Numbered from the stretch's first letter, positions 18,977 through 27,653 are shown. The stretch: 64,000 nucleotides of DNA from Nocardioides sp. REDSEA-S33_B3 (GCA_001627335.1 LUPK01000057.1:16183-80182), one strand, 5' to 3'. Notes: generated from the letters alone by a model not told the origin. Numbers and translations: made by a program.

Positions 18977-20128
18977 ATGACGACCACCACGCCTGCCCGG
19001 CTGTCCTGGCTCACCGGCGAGGTCCGCTCCTGGCAGGCCGCGGGCCTGATCGGGGAGGACCAGGCCGACGCGATCCTCGCGGGGTACGCCCCCGGGCACC
19101 GCCTCTCCCTCGTCCGCCTCCTGCTCGCGGTCGGCGCCTGCTTCGTGGGCGTCGGCGTGCTCTGGCTGGTGGCCGCGAACCTCGAGTCCCTCTCGCCCAC
19201 GGCACGGGTCGTCCTGGTGGCGACCGTCTGGCTGACGGCCCTCGCCGGCGGCGAGGTGCTGCACTCCCGCTCGGCACCGGCTCCCGTCGTCGGTGCGGTG
19301 CGGCTGCTCGCGGCGCTGCTGGTCGGTGCGCTGGTGTTCCAGGCCGCGCAGAGCCTGCAGGTGCCGGCGTACGAGCCGTTCTTGCTCGCCTGCTGGGCCG
19401 CCGCCGCCCTGGTGCACGCCTACGCCGCCGGGGCCGTGACGCCGCTGCTGGCCGGTGTCGTGACCGGCACCGTCTACACGCTGTGGGCGGTCCTCGGCAG
19501 TGCGCCGTCCGGTGTCGCGCTGGTGCTCACGCTCGCCACCGTCGGCTTGGCGGCGGTGGGTCTGGCCGCGGTCCACGACGCGCGGACCCCGGAGTTCGCG
19601 CGGGTCTGGCGACTCTCCGGCGTCGGTCTGCTGCTCCTCTCCCTCGTCGTGGGCGCGGTGCCGGGGCTGGACCTCGGCTCGGAGTCCCTGCCCCTCGACC
19701 TGGTGGTCGGCCTGGTCGCCACCGCCCTGCTGGTCGGCGCGGGGCTGCTGGTCGGTGACCGGCTCGCCCGCGCCGAGCTGGTCGGCGGGGTGGCGGTCCT
19801 GGCCGTGGGTGCCGGGCTCGTCCTCTGGCAGGTCGGCACGTACGCCGCCAGCGACCCGACCGGCCAGGACGTCGTGCGTGCGATCGCCGGCCTCGCGGCC
19901 TGCGCGACCGCCGCCGTGGGCGTCGCGGTGGTCGGCACCTGGCGCGAGTCCACCGGCCTGGTCGCCCTGGCGACCGTGGCGCTGGTCGCGACGACCGCCC
20001 TGCAGGCGTTCACCGTCTTCGCCCCGGTCCTGGAGGGCGCGTGGCTGTTCCTCCTGCTCGGCGCGCTCCTGGTGGCCGTCGGGCTCGGCTTCGACCGGAT
20101 GCGCCGCCAGGTCGCGGCAGCCCTGTGA
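18977..20128 (+). CDS. DUF2157 domain membrane protein
   Basis: 383 residues. The soluble N-terminus (SWLTGEVRSWQAAGLIGEDQADAIL) is the DUF2157 signature and is followed by about ten hydrophobic helices from residue ~46 to ~375. Function is unknown; these proteins are regularly encoded next to a GDYXXLXY-domain protein, as here (65-bp gap), which suggests a two-component membrane complex. GGAGGT lies at a good distance before the ATG. Confidence 0.88.
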   Translation: MTTTTPARLSWLTGEVRSWQAAGLIGEDQADAILAGYAPGHRLSLVRLLLAVGACFVGVGVLWLVAANLESLSPTARVVLVATVWLTALAGGEVLHSRSAPAPVVGAVRLLAALLVGALVFQAAQSLQVPAYEPFLLACWAAAALVHAYAAGAVTPLLAGVVTGTVYTLWAVLGSAPSGVALVLTLATVGLAAVGLAAVHDARTPEFARVWRLSGVGLLLLSLVVGAVPGLDLGSESLPLDLVVGLVATALLVGAGLLVGDRLARAELVGGVAVLAVGAGLVLWQVGTYAASDPTGQDVVRAIAGLAACATAAVGVAVVGTWRESTGLVALATVALVATTALQAFTVFAPVLEGAWLFLLLGALLVAVGLGFDRMRRQVAAAL

Positions 20129-20193
20129 CCCCTTCCCGCGCCCCTCTCGCCACCCCCGGCACCCTCGACACCCCTCGACGCCCAGGAGTCCCG

Positions 20194-20667
20194 ATGCGAC
20201 TGCTCTCCCACACCCCCACCCGGATCGCCGTCGTCGCGCTCGCCCAGCTGCTGCTCGTCGGGGTCGCGGTCGCACCGCGGCTCTCGGCGTGGGCCACCGG
20301 CGAGGAGTACCTCCTCGAGGTCGCCGGCTTCGACCCGCACGACCCGTTCCGCGGCGCCTACGCCCAGCTGGACTACCCCGGGCTGCCGTCCGGGCGCCGG
20401 GTCCCCGACGGGACGGCGTACCTCCCCCTGCAGCGCGACGGCGACGTCTGGGTCGCTCCCCGCGCGGTCACCCAGCGCCCCGACGACGGTCCCTACCTCA
20501 CCTGCGAGGGCGACGGGTGGGACCTGCACTGCGGGATCGAGTCGTGGTTCGCCCACGACGAGGAGGCGCTGGCCGTCGAGGACGCGTTGCGCTCGTCCAC
20601 CGGTGTGGCGGTCATCAAGGTCGACTCCCGCGGCCACGCCGCCCTCGTCGACCTCCGACTCCCCTGA
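20194..20667 (+). CDS. GDYXXLXY domain protein
   Basis: 157 residues with one N-terminal membrane helix (RIAVVALAQLLLVGVAVAP). The family motif is present as RGAYAQLDY, with Ala replacing the Asp of GDYxxLxY. The rest is predicted extracytoplasmic, with two cysteines (LTCEGDGWDLHCG) that could form a disulfide. It pairs with the upstream DUF2157 protein. Function unknown. Confidence 0.85.
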   Translation: MRLLSHTPTRIAVVALAQLLLVGVAVAPRLSAWATGEEYLLEVAGFDPHDPFRGAYAQLDYPGLPSGRRVPDGTAYLPLQRDGDVWVAPRAVTQRPDDGPYLTCEGDGWDLHCGIESWFAHDEEALAVEDALRSSTGVAVIKVDSRGHAALVDLRLP

Positions 20668-20715
20668 CCTGCCCCCACCTACCCCGCCCCAACCCGCCCC
20701 GACCCGCCCCGACCC

Positions 20716-20782
20716 GCCGAGCCGGCGTATCAACACGCCAGCTCGATGCCCGCCGAACCGGCGTATCAACACGCCGGCTCGA
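20716..20782. repeat. Two REP-like AACCGGCG hairpins
   Basis: Two ~32-bp units (20716-20746 and 20751-20782), each a stem such as CCGGCGT-atcaac-ACGCCGG. Two further units of the same family lie at 58236-58309. Confidence 0.75.
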
Positions 20783-20794
20783 CCCACCACACAT

Positions 20795-20836
20795 GCCGAA
20801 CCGGCGCGTCCTTCCGGAAGGACGCGCCGGTTCGGC
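20795..20836. terminator. 42-bp perfect palindrome between convergent genes
   Basis: A 21-bp arm starting GCCGAACCGGCGCGTCCTTCC is followed immediately by its exact reverse complement. It lies between the stops of the GDYXXLXY gene and the MoaD-like gene and probably terminates both. Its outer part shares AACCGGCG with the adjacent REP-like units, so it may have evolved from one. Confidence 0.75.
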
Positions 20837-20853
20837 GTGGGTGACCGGGTGGG

Positions 20854-21129
20854 TCAGCCGCCGGCGACGGCGGGGATGACCGAGACCTTGGTGCCGGCCG
20901 GGGTGGGGGTGGCCAGCTCGTCGAGGAAGCGGACGTCCTCGTCCCCGACGTAGACGTTCACGAAGCGGCGCAGCGCGCCGTTGTCGTCGAGGATGCGCGC
21001 CTTGATCCCGGGGTAGGAGGCGTCCAGGTCGTCGATGACCTCCGCGAGGGTCGCGCCGGTGGCGCTGACCTCGGACTCACCCCCGGTGTAGGTGCGCAGG
21101 ATGGTGGGGACGCGGACGGACACGCTCAC
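20854..21129 (-). CDS. MoaD/ThiS-like sulfur carrier protein
   Basis: 91-residue ubiquitin-like protein (VSVRVPTILRTYTGGESEV, then FVNVYVGDEDVRFLD) with the diagnostic C-terminal Gly-Gly (AVAGG) that is thiocarboxylated. It lies 25 bp after threonine synthase on the same strand. MoaD/CysO-like carriers next to threonine synthase are known in actinobacteria; the carrier may feed a cysteine or other sulfur pathway instead of molybdopterin. Which E1-like activator it uses is not visible here. Confidence 0.9.
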   Translation of the reverse strand: MSVSVRVPTILRTYTGGESEVSATGATLAEVIDDLDASYPGIKARILDDNGALRRFVNVYVGDEDVRFLDELATPTPAGTKVSVIPAVAGG

Positions 21130-21154
21130 TTCGGGACTCCTGGGAGGTGGGGGG

Positions 21155-22471
21155 TCAGACGAGGCCGGCGTCGGAGAACGCGGCGTACGTCGGCTTGATG
21201 GTCGCCGCGGGGCCGACCTCGTCGGCCACGGCGTCGAGGGTCTTCAGGCCCATGCCGGTGTTGATGACGACGGTCTCCAGCGAGGTGTCGAGCTGGCCGG
21301 TCTCGACGAGCTTCTTCAGCACGCCGACGGTGGTGCCGCCGGCGGTCTCGGTGAAGATGCCCTCGGTGCGGGCGAGGAGCAGGATGCCCTCACGGACCTC
21401 GTCGTCGGTGATGTCCTCGACCGCGCCGCCGGTCTCGCGGCAGATGTCGAGGACGTAGATGCCGTCGGCGGGGTTGCCGATGGCCAGCGACTTGGCGATG
21501 GTGTCGGGCTTGACCGGGCGGATGGCGTCGGTGCCGGACTTGTAGGCCGAGGAGACCGGCGAGCAGCCGGTGGCCTGGGCGCCGAAGATCTTGACCGGCT
21601 TGTCCTCGACGAGGCCGAGCTTCACCAGCTCCTGGAAGGCCTTGTGCACCTTGGTCAGCTGCGAGCCGGAGGCGACCGGGATGACCACCTGGTCGGGCAG
21701 CCGCCAGCCGAGCTGCTCGGCGATCTCGTAGCCCAGGGTCTTGGAGCCCTCGGCGTAGAAGGGGCGGACGTTGACGTTCACGAACGCCCAGCCGTCCTCC
21801 TCGCCCGCGATCTCCGAGGCGAGCTTGTTGACGTCGTCGTAGTTGCCGTCGACGGCGACGAGACGGTCGGTGTAGACCGCGGAGTTGACCTGCTTGGGCT
21901 TCTCGAGGTTGCTGGGGATGAAGACCACGGTCTTGATCCCGGCACGGGCACCGGCAGCGGCCACGGCGTTGGCGAGGTTGCCGGTCGAGGGGCAGGCGAA
22001 GACCTTGGCGTGCAGCTCGGTGGCGGCGCTCAGCGCACAGGCCACGACCCGGTCCTTGAAGGAGTTGGTGGGGTTGGTGGAGTCGTCCTTGACCCAGAGC
22101 TTCTCCAGGCCGAGCTCCCGACCGAGGTTGCGGGCCTCGAGCAGACGGGTGAAGCCGGGCTCGGTGTTGGGGCTCTGCTCGATGTCGGTCGGCACCGGCA
22201 GCAGCGCCTTGTAGCGCCAGATGTTGCGCGGGCCGGCCTCGATCTCCTCGCGGGTCACCGTCGGGAAGTCGTAGGCCACCTCGAGGGGGCCGAAGCACTC
22301 CGGACAGGCGTAGTGCGGGCCGAGCTCGACCTCGTGGCCGCACTCGCGACACGAGAGACAGCGCGCGTTGCCGAAGGCACCCTCGCGCAGGCCGGTCTGG
22401 TTCGTCGACTCCGCCGGGCTGGTCGCCTCGGTCGCGCTGGTGTCGGGCTGGGTGATGGTCGCAGCGCTCAC
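21155..22471 (-). CDS. thrC: Threonine synthase
   Basis: PLP enzyme converting O-phosphohomoserine to threonine. The 438-residue product has an N-terminal zinc-knuckle-like segment (CLSCRECG ... ACPECFG, residues ~35-60), the PLP lysine in NPTNSFKDR, STGNLANA for the phosphate and VASGSQLTK later. This is the long class with a zinc-ribbon N-terminus. The GTG at 22471 follows GAGGAGGACTC at Shine-Dalgarno distance. The upstream gap of 395 bp holds a large symmetrical element (22729-22816). Confidence 0.95.
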   Translation of the reverse strand: MSAATITQPDTSATEATSPAESTNQTGLREGAFGNARCLSCRECGHEVELGPHYACPECFGPLEVAYDFPTVTREEIEAGPRNIWRYKALLPVPTDIEQSPNTEPGFTRLLEARNLGRELGLEKLWVKDDSTNPTNSFKDRVVACALSAATELHAKVFACPSTGNLANAVAAAGARAGIKTVVFIPSNLEKPKQVNSAVYTDRLVAVDGNYDDVNKLASEIAGEEDGWAFVNVNVRPFYAEGSKTLGYEIAEQLGWRLPDQVVIPVASGSQLTKVHKAFQELVKLGLVEDKPVKIFGAQATGCSPVSSAYKSGTDAIRPVKPDTIAKSLAIGNPADGIYVLDICRETGGAVEDITDDEVREGILLLARTEGIFTETAGGTTVGVLKKLVETGQLDTSLETVVINTGMGLKTLDAVADEVGPAATIKPTYAAFSDAGLV

Positions 22472-22728
22472 TGAGTCCTCCTCCTCATCTTCCCCACCGC
22501 GTCTCTCGCGCCGGGCCGGAATTAGCACCGTTTCCACGAACGCACGACCAGCGGGTGCCGGCGCGGAGGCTCGTGGCGGTTGCCGGGACTTCGACGGGCC
22601 GTTCCCTCAGTCCCTCTCGATGAGCTGATCAGAACTGTACGGGCGGGTTCCGGCCGATCGCGAATCGGGGTCCGGAATGCGGACCGTCGTCTCGGGATGT
22701 GGGACATGTGGTGGGCCGCGAGCCTGCG

Positions 22729-22816
22729 AGGTCTGACTGATGTCGGTCAGGCCTTGCACGTCGCGGTCGAAGGTTCGACCGCCATCGCGAAGGTTGGACT
22801 GACATCAGTCAGACCT
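22729..22816. promoter_or_regulatory. 88-bp symmetric element of three dyads spaced 31 bp
   Basis: The 395-bp gap between otsB and thrC contains GACTGA-TG-TCGGTC (22735-22748), GGTCGAA-GG-TTCGACC (22765-22780) and GACTGA-CA-TCAGTC (22797-22810). Their centres are 22741.5, 22772.5 and 22803.5, exactly 31 bp apart. The outer 16 bp AGGTCTGACTGATGTC (22729-22744) are repeated inverted at 22801-22816, so the whole block is symmetric about 22772.5. It may be a multi-operator site or an RNA hairpin. I see nothing else in this gap. Confidence 0.6.
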
Positions 22817-22866
22817 TCCCCGACGCAGGAGAGCCCCCTGCGCGCAGCACTCCGGCACCCGGGGAG

Positions 22867-23712
22867 TCAGGAGCGCAGGTCGCGGGCGTCCGCGGTCAGC
22901 TGGGCGAGCAGCTGCAGCACGCCGTCGGGGCCCTTGACCACGACGTCAGACATCGGGACCAGGGCGGACTGCTCGCGAGACGCCGAGCACACCCGCAGGG
23001 TGGGCAGCCCCGACTCCTGCAGCTCGCCCAGCGCCTCGAAGGCCTCCACGTCGCCGAGGTCGTCGCCGGCGAAGAGGAAGCCACCGGCGTCGAGCTCGTC
23101 GGCCAGGGTCCGCACTGCGACGCCCTTGTGCATGCCGGAGGAGCGGATCTCCACGACGTGCCGCCCGGGCTCCACGATCAGGTCGTGCCGCCCGGCGAGC
23201 TCGCGCAGCGCCGGGAGCAGCGCCTCGAAGGCACGCTCGGGGTCGGGAAGGCGTCGCGTGTGCACGGCGACGGCGAGCCCCTTGTCCTCGATGAAGGCCT
23301 CACCGGCGTCATGGCTGCGCAGCAGCCGGGGCAGCTCACGCTCGAAGGTCGCCAGCCCCCTGGGCGGGCGCGGGGAGACGATACGACGCCGCGAGGAGGA
23401 CCAGCGCTCGTTGCCGTACTGCCCGAAGAGGTAGAGCTCGCTGCCCGCCTCCCCCACAGCGGCGCCGACCTCCTCCAGCCCGCCGAGGTCGAGCGCCTGC
23501 CGCGCCGGTCGACCGGTGATCACGGCGACGGCACGCACCTCGGCGGCCAGCGCGACCAGCACGTCGCGGGCGTCGGGGTGGATGTGCGCCTGCTCCGGGT
23601 CGTCGACGATCGGCGACAGCGTGCCGTCGAAGTCGAGCCCGACGACGCTGCTCGCGGCGGCGCGCACGAACGCTTCATAGCGCTGCTCACCCTGCCCGGA
23701 GGTGAAGTCCAT
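22867..23712 (-). CDS. otsB: Trehalose-6-phosphate phosphatase
   Basis: HAD-superfamily phosphatase releasing trehalose, 281 residues from the ATG at 23712. The nucleophile motif is GLDFDGTLSPIVDDP, motif II is VAVITGRPA, and the late acidic motif is FAGDDLGDVEAFEAL. ELYLFGQYGNER and KGLAVAVHTR are typical of OtsB caps. The partner otsA is 2.5 kb away on the opposite strand, so the two genes of the pathway are near but not co-transcribed. Confidence 0.93.
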   Translation of the reverse strand: MDFTSGQGEQRYEAFVRAAASSVVGLDFDGTLSPIVDDPEQAHIHPDARDVLVALAAEVRAVAVITGRPARQALDLGGLEEVGAAVGEAGSELYLFGQYGNERWSSSRRRIVSPRPPRGLATFERELPRLLRSHDAGEAFIEDKGLAVAVHTRRLPDPERAFEALLPALRELAGRHDLIVEPGRHVVEIRSSGMHKGVAVRTLADELDAGGFLFAGDDLGDVEAFEALGELQESGLPTLRVCSASREQSALVPMSDVVVKGPDGVLQLLAQLTADARDLRS

Positions 23713-23824
23713 GCCCCCTAGTCCACCATGGGGGCGCTCCACCCGGCGGTGGATGTGAGCCGAAACCCACGTGAACGGGTACGCCGCCGGCGACCCGCCC
23801 GGAGTCGGGGTCGGCGGTCGGGCG

Positions 23825-24319
23825 TCAGCCCAGCTCGCCAGTGAGGATCAGCGTCAGCCGGTCCATCCGCATCGGCTCGACGGCCGGCGCGGTGCGCTCG
23901 ATGCCCAGGTCGAGGGCCAGCAGCTTCGCCGCCCGCTCGAGCTTCTTGGGGTAGTAGACCGTGGAGGTGGGGATGGTGCCGTACCAGTTGTCGGCGCCGA
24001 CGACCTGCCACCCGACATTGCCGGCCTTCTGGGCGACGCGTCCGGCCAGGCCGGTGACGGCGGAGTTGTTGTAGACCTCGACGTAGACCTTGCCGCGCTC
24101 CACCGCCGGCTCCGGCGCCTTGGTGGGCTTCGGCTCCTTGGTCGGCTCGGCGGTGGCGCTCGGCTCGGCCGACTCGCGCGCGGCCGGGGTGATCTCGCGC
24201 TCGGTGGGCTCCCCGCCGCGGGTGGCGACGAAGGCGATCGCGGCCATGGCGACCGCGATGACCGAGAGCATCACCAGCGGCGAGGGCAGGACCACCCCGC
24301 GCTGGTCGCGCACGCGCAC
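23825..24319 (-). CDS. LytR C-terminal domain protein
   Basis: 164 residues: a basic N-terminus, one membrane helix (LVMLSVIAVAMAAIAFVA), a Pro/Glu/Thr linker (residues ~45-72) and a LytR_C domain (VYVEVYNNSAVTGLAGRVA ... VVGADNWYGTIPTSTVYYP). Such proteins sit on the outer face of the membrane and may bind cell wall or partner LCP enzymes; no catalytic LCP domain is present. The GTG at 24319 is two bases from the stop of the DUF3263 gene, so the two are co-transcribed. Confidence 0.88.
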   Translation of the reverse strand: MRVRDQRGVVLPSPLVMLSVIAVAMAAIAFVATRGGEPTEREITPAARESAEPSATAEPTKEPKPTKAPEPAVERGKVYVEVYNNSAVTGLAGRVAQKAGNVGWQVVGADNWYGTIPTSTVYYPKKLERAAKLLALDLGIERTAPAVEPMRMDRLTLILTGELG

Positions 24320-24320
24320 C

Positions 24321-24617
24321 TCAGACCTCGAAGCCGAGACGGCGCGCGGAGCGCTGGCGCTGACGGGCGGCGCGCAGCCGGCGCAGGCGACGCACCAGCA
24401 GCGGGTCGGCCTCGAGCGCCTCGGGACGGTCGATGAGCGCGTTGAGGACCTGGTAGTAGCGCGTGGAGCTCATGTCGAACTTCTCGCGGACCGCGGTCTC
24501 TTTGGCGCCGGCGTACTTCCACCACTGACGCTCGAACTCCAGGATGTCCCGGTCCCGCTCCGACAGCGCGTCGGCGCCGGTCGGCGTCTCGAGGCTGGCG
24601 TGGGCCTGTGGCTCCAT
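24321..24617 (-). CDS. DUF3263 family protein
   Basis: 98 residues with the DUF3263 pattern LSERDRDILEFERQWWKYAG-AKE-AVREKFDMSSTRYYQVLNALID, a predicted helix-turn-helix-like fold found widely in actinobacteria. A basic tail (RRLRRLRAARQRQRSARR) would favour DNA or RNA binding. The usual neighbour, a LytR_C protein, follows directly. Confidence 0.9.
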   Translation of the reverse strand: MEPQAHASLETPTGADALSERDRDILEFERQWWKYAGAKETAVREKFDMSSTRYYQVLNALIDRPEALEADPLLVRRLRRLRAARQRQRSARRLGFEV

Positions 24618-24658
24618 GGCGATCTCTCCGCACGTGTGGTCTGGTGGTCCGGGCCCAC

Positions 24659-24677
24659 TGTAGTGCACGGAACTACA
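24659..24677. promoter_or_regulatory. TGTAGT-N7-ACTACA dyad upstream of the DUF3263 gene
   Basis: Perfect 6-bp arms (24659-24664 and 24672-24677) centred about 50 bp before the DUF3263 start. This is a candidate operator, possibly autoregulatory. Confidence 0.45.
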
Positions 24678-24762
24678 CGGATGTCATTAGCCCGTCGGCC
24701 GCGTCGCTGGCAAGTCCGCGCGGGTGGGGCCCGGCGCCCGGGGCGGTTCGTAGGGTGGGCCG

Positions 24763-25854
24763 GTGACCTCCTCGGACCCCGCCCACGAGCCCAGCACCGA
24801 CGAGCCCGGCACCGGCGATCCCACCCCCGCCGGAGAGCCCGTCCGCTGGGGCTTCCTGGCCACCGGCAAGATCGCACGCTCCGTGGCCGCCGACCTCGCC
24901 CTGGTCCCGTCCGCGCGCCTGGTCGCCGTCGGCGCGCGCCGCCTGGAGTCGGCCGAGGCCTTCGTGGCCGAGCACGCGCCCGGTGCCCGCGCCCACGCGT
25001 CGTACGCCGACCTGGTCGCCGACCCCGACGTCGAGGTCGTCTACGTCGCCTCCCCCCACGCCCTGCACCTCGAGCACGCCCGGATGGCGATCGAGGCCGG
25101 CAAGCACGTGATGTGCGAGAAGCCGCTGACCCTCAACGCCCGCGACGCGGAGGAGATGGTGCGGCTGGCCCGCGAGCACGACGTCTTCCTCATGGAGGCG
25201 ATGTGGAGCGCGTGCCACCCGGTGGTCCGCGAGCTGCGCGAGCGCCTGCACGCCGGCGACTTCGGCACCCCGCGCCAGCTGCGTGCCGAGCTCGGCTTCG
25301 TGGTCTCCGCCGGCCCCGACGACCGCCTCCTCGACCCCGCGCTGGGCGCCAGCGCCCTGCTGGACATGGGGATCTACCCCCTCACCTTCGCCCACCTCAT
25401 GCTCGGCGCACCCGAGCAGCTGACCGCGACCGCCTCCCTGTCCGAGAGCGGCATCGACCTCGACGTCGCGCTCACCGGCCGCTACCCCGGCGGCGCCCTG
25501 GCCACCATGAGCGCCTCGATGACCAGCTGGTCGGACCGCTCGGCCGCGATCGCCACCGACACCGGCCGCGTCGAGCTGCACGGACAGTTCCACCACCCCG
25601 ACAAGGCGGTCTTCCACCCCTTCGACCCCGGCTCGACCAACGACGTCAGCGGGCAGGCCGAGCCGGTCGAGGTCCTCGGCCGCGAGCCCGTCCTCGGCCG
25701 CGGCTACGCCCACGAGATCGCCGAGGTCGACCGTTGCGTGCGCGCCGGCCTGCGCGAGAGCTCCCTGGTCCCCCACGACCAGACGCTCGCGATCATGCGC
25801 CAGCTCGACGACGTACGCCGCCAGCTCGGCGTCACCTACCCCGCCGACGACTGA
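24763..25854 (+). CDS. Gfo/Idh/MocA family oxidoreductase
   Basis: 363-residue NAD(P)-dependent sugar/polyol-type oxidoreductase. The Rossmann motif is GFLATGKIARSVAADL, the nucleotide-binding loop is YVASPHALHLEHARMAIEAGK and the catalytic lysine is in HVMCEKPLTLNA. The substrate-domain block DMGIYPLTFAHLML is typical of dehydrogenases acting on trans-1,2-dihydrodiols or 1,5-anhydro-sugars. An acidic, proline-rich N-terminus of about 27 residues precedes the domain, so the true start could be later. Confidence 0.88.
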   Translation: MTSSDPAHEPSTDEPGTGDPTPAGEPVRWGFLATGKIARSVAADLALVPSARLVAVGARRLESAEAFVAEHAPGARAHASYADLVADPDVEVVYVASPHALHLEHARMAIEAGKHVMCEKPLTLNARDAEEMVRLAREHDVFLMEAMWSACHPVVRELRERLHAGDFGTPRQLRAELGFVVSAGPDDRLLDPALGASALLDMGIYPLTFAHLMLGAPEQLTATASLSESGIDLDVALTGRYPGGALATMSASMTSWSDRSAAIATDTGRVELHGQFHHPDKAVFHPFDPGSTNDVSGQAEPVEVLGREPVLGRGYAHEIAEVDRCVRAGLRESSLVPHDQTLAIMRQLDDVRRQLGVTYPADD

Positions 25855-25855
25855 G

Positions 25856-26155
25856 GGCCGGACGACGGGGCCGGACGACGGGGCCCGACGACGGGGCCCG
25901 ACGACGGGGCCCGACGACGGGGCCGGACGACGGGGCCGGACGACGGGGCCGGACGACGGGGCCGGACGACGGGGCCCGACGACGGGGATGACCATCGGCG
26001 GAGGGTGGATGGGCCTGGCCCCCCTGCAGCGACGAAGGAGCGGAAGGGGTGGTTCCCCTCCGCCGATGGTCATCCCCGGCGGGAGGCCCCGGCGGGAGGC
26101 CCCGACGGGAGGCCCCGGCGGGAGGCCCCGACGGGAGGCCCGGGCGGGAGGCCCG
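25856..26155. repeat. 13-bp minisatellites flanking a 22-bp inverted repeat
   Basis: This fills the 371-bp gap before otsA. Ten tandem copies of GGCC[G/C]GACGACGG occupy 25856-25985. Then come perfect inverted arms at 25984-26005 and 26056-26077 (core GATGACCATCGGCGGAG), separated by a 50-bp spacer. Six copies of GG[C/A]GGGAGGCCC[C/G] follow at 26078-26155, also with a 13-bp period. I see no gene or promoter motif inside it. Confidence 0.8.
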
Positions 26156-26225
26156 ACACCGGGAGCCGCTCAGGGAGCGACCTCACCCCGATGAGGGGCT
26201 GGCGCCGATCACTAGGGTGGGTGGC

Positions 26226-27653
26226 GTGTCCTACGACCTCGTGATCGTTGCCAACCGCCTGCCGGTGGACCGGGTCGAGCTGGCCGACGGCACCAAGGGC
26301 TGGCGGACCTCCCCCGGCGGGCTCGTGACCGCCATCGAGCCGGTGATGCGCGCCAACCACGGCGTGTGGATCGGCTGGCCCGGCGGCACCGACCCCGAGC
26401 TCGAGCCCTTCGAGAGCGACGGCATGGAGCTGGCGCCGATGTCGATGTCGGCCCAGGACATCGAGGAGTTCTACGAGGGCTTCTCCAACGGCACCCTGTG
26501 GCCGCTCTACCACGACCTGGTCGCCAAGCCGGAGTTCCACCGCGAGTGGTGGGACTCCTACGTCCGGGTCAACGAGCGGTTCGCCGAGAAGGCCGCGTCG
26601 CTGGCCGCCGAGGGCGCGACCGTGTGGGTGCACGACTACCAGCTGCAGCTGGTGCCGCAGATGCTGCGGACGCTGCGCCCGGACCTGCGCATCGGCTTCT
26701 ACCTGCACATCCCCTTCCCCCCTGCCGAGCTGTTCCAGCAGCTGCCCTGGCGCCGCCAGATCCTCGAGGGTCTGCTGGGCGCCGACCTGGTCGGCTTCCA
26801 GCTGCCCGGCGCCGCGCAGAACTTCGTGCGTCTGGTCCGCCAGCGGGTGGGCCACAAGACCCACCGCGACCTCGTCTACCTCCCCGACGGGCGCACCGTG
26901 CGCGCCGCCCCGTTCCCGATCTCGATCGACGCCGCGGGCTTCGAGGAGATGGCGCGCTCGGACGCGGTGCGCTTCCGCTCGGCGGAGATCCGCGAGGCCC
27001 TGGGCCGACCGCGCAAGGTGTTCCTGGGGGTCGACCGGCTCGACTACACCAAGGGCATCTACGCGCGGCTGCGCGCCTTCGCCGAGCTGATGGGCGAGGG
27101 CCACATCGACGTCGAGGACGCGGTGTTCATCCAGGTCGCAGTGCCCAGTCGCGAGCAGGTCGAGCAGTACCGCATCCTGCGCGACGAGATCGAGCGCCTG
27201 ATCGGACGCATCAACGGCGACCACGGCCGCATCGGCCGCCCCGCGGTCCACTACCTCCACTCCTCCTACCCCCGCGAGGAGATGGCGGCGATGTACCGCG
27301 CCGCCGACGTCATGGTCGTCACCCCCTACCGCGACGGCATGAACCTCGTCGCGAAGGAGTACGTCGCCTGCCGCTACGAGGACGACGGCGCCCTGGTGCT
27401 CTCGGAGTTCGCCGGGGCGGCCGACGAGCTGCGCCAGGCGTGGCTGGTCAACCCCTACGACATCAACGGCATGAAGTCCGCCCTCCTCGAGGCCTACCAG
27501 GCCGACGACAAGGAGGTCACGCGACGGATGAAGGCGATGCGCAAGCAGGTCACTCAGCACGACGTGAAGGCGTGGGCGGCCTCGTTCATGACCGAGCTGT
27601 CCGACGTGGGCGGCGGGCACGCCAAGGACGTCCGGGCCCCGGGCGGGGAGTGA
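26226..27653 (+). CDS. otsA: Trehalose-6-phosphate synthase
   Basis: GT20 enzyme making trehalose-6-phosphate from UDP- or GDP-glucose and glucose-6-phosphate, 475 residues. Motifs in order are VIVANRLPVDR, PGGLVTAIEPV, VWVHDYQLQLVPQML, IGFYLHIPFPP, the phosphate-binding GVDRLDYTKG and TPYRDGMNLVAKEYVA. The GTG at 26226 places the N-terminal strand correctly. With otsB at 22867 it forms the OtsAB route. The promoter must lie in the ~70 bp after the minisatellite or within it. Confidence 0.96.
   Translation: MSYDLVIVANRLPVDRVELADGTKGWRTSPGGLVTAIEPVMRANHGVWIGWPGGTDPELEPFESDGMELAPMSMSAQDIEEFYEGFSNGTLWPLYHDLVAKPEFHREWWDSYVRVNERFAEKAASLAAEGATVWVHDYQLQLVPQMLRTLRPDLRIGFYLHIPFPPAELFQQLPWRRQILEGLLGADLVGFQLPGAAQNFVRLVRQRVGHKTHRDLVYLPDGRTVRAAPFPISIDAAGFEEMARSDAVRFRSAEIREALGRPRKVFLGVDRLDYTKGIYARLRAFAELMGEGHIDVEDAVFIQVAVPSREQVEQYRILRDEIERLIGRINGDHGRIGRPAVHYLHSSYPREEMAAMYRAADVMVVTPYRDGMNLVAKEYVACRYEDDGALVLSEFAGAADELRQAWLVNPYDINGMKSALLEAYQADDKEVTRRMKAMRKQVTQHDVKAWAASFMTELSDVGGGHAKDVRAPGGE

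Noticed and set aside
22472..22866. Riboswitch or T-box upstream of thrC
   Set aside because: No T-box specifier/NCCA pattern or known riboswitch core was visible; the symmetrical DNA dyads explain the structure better.
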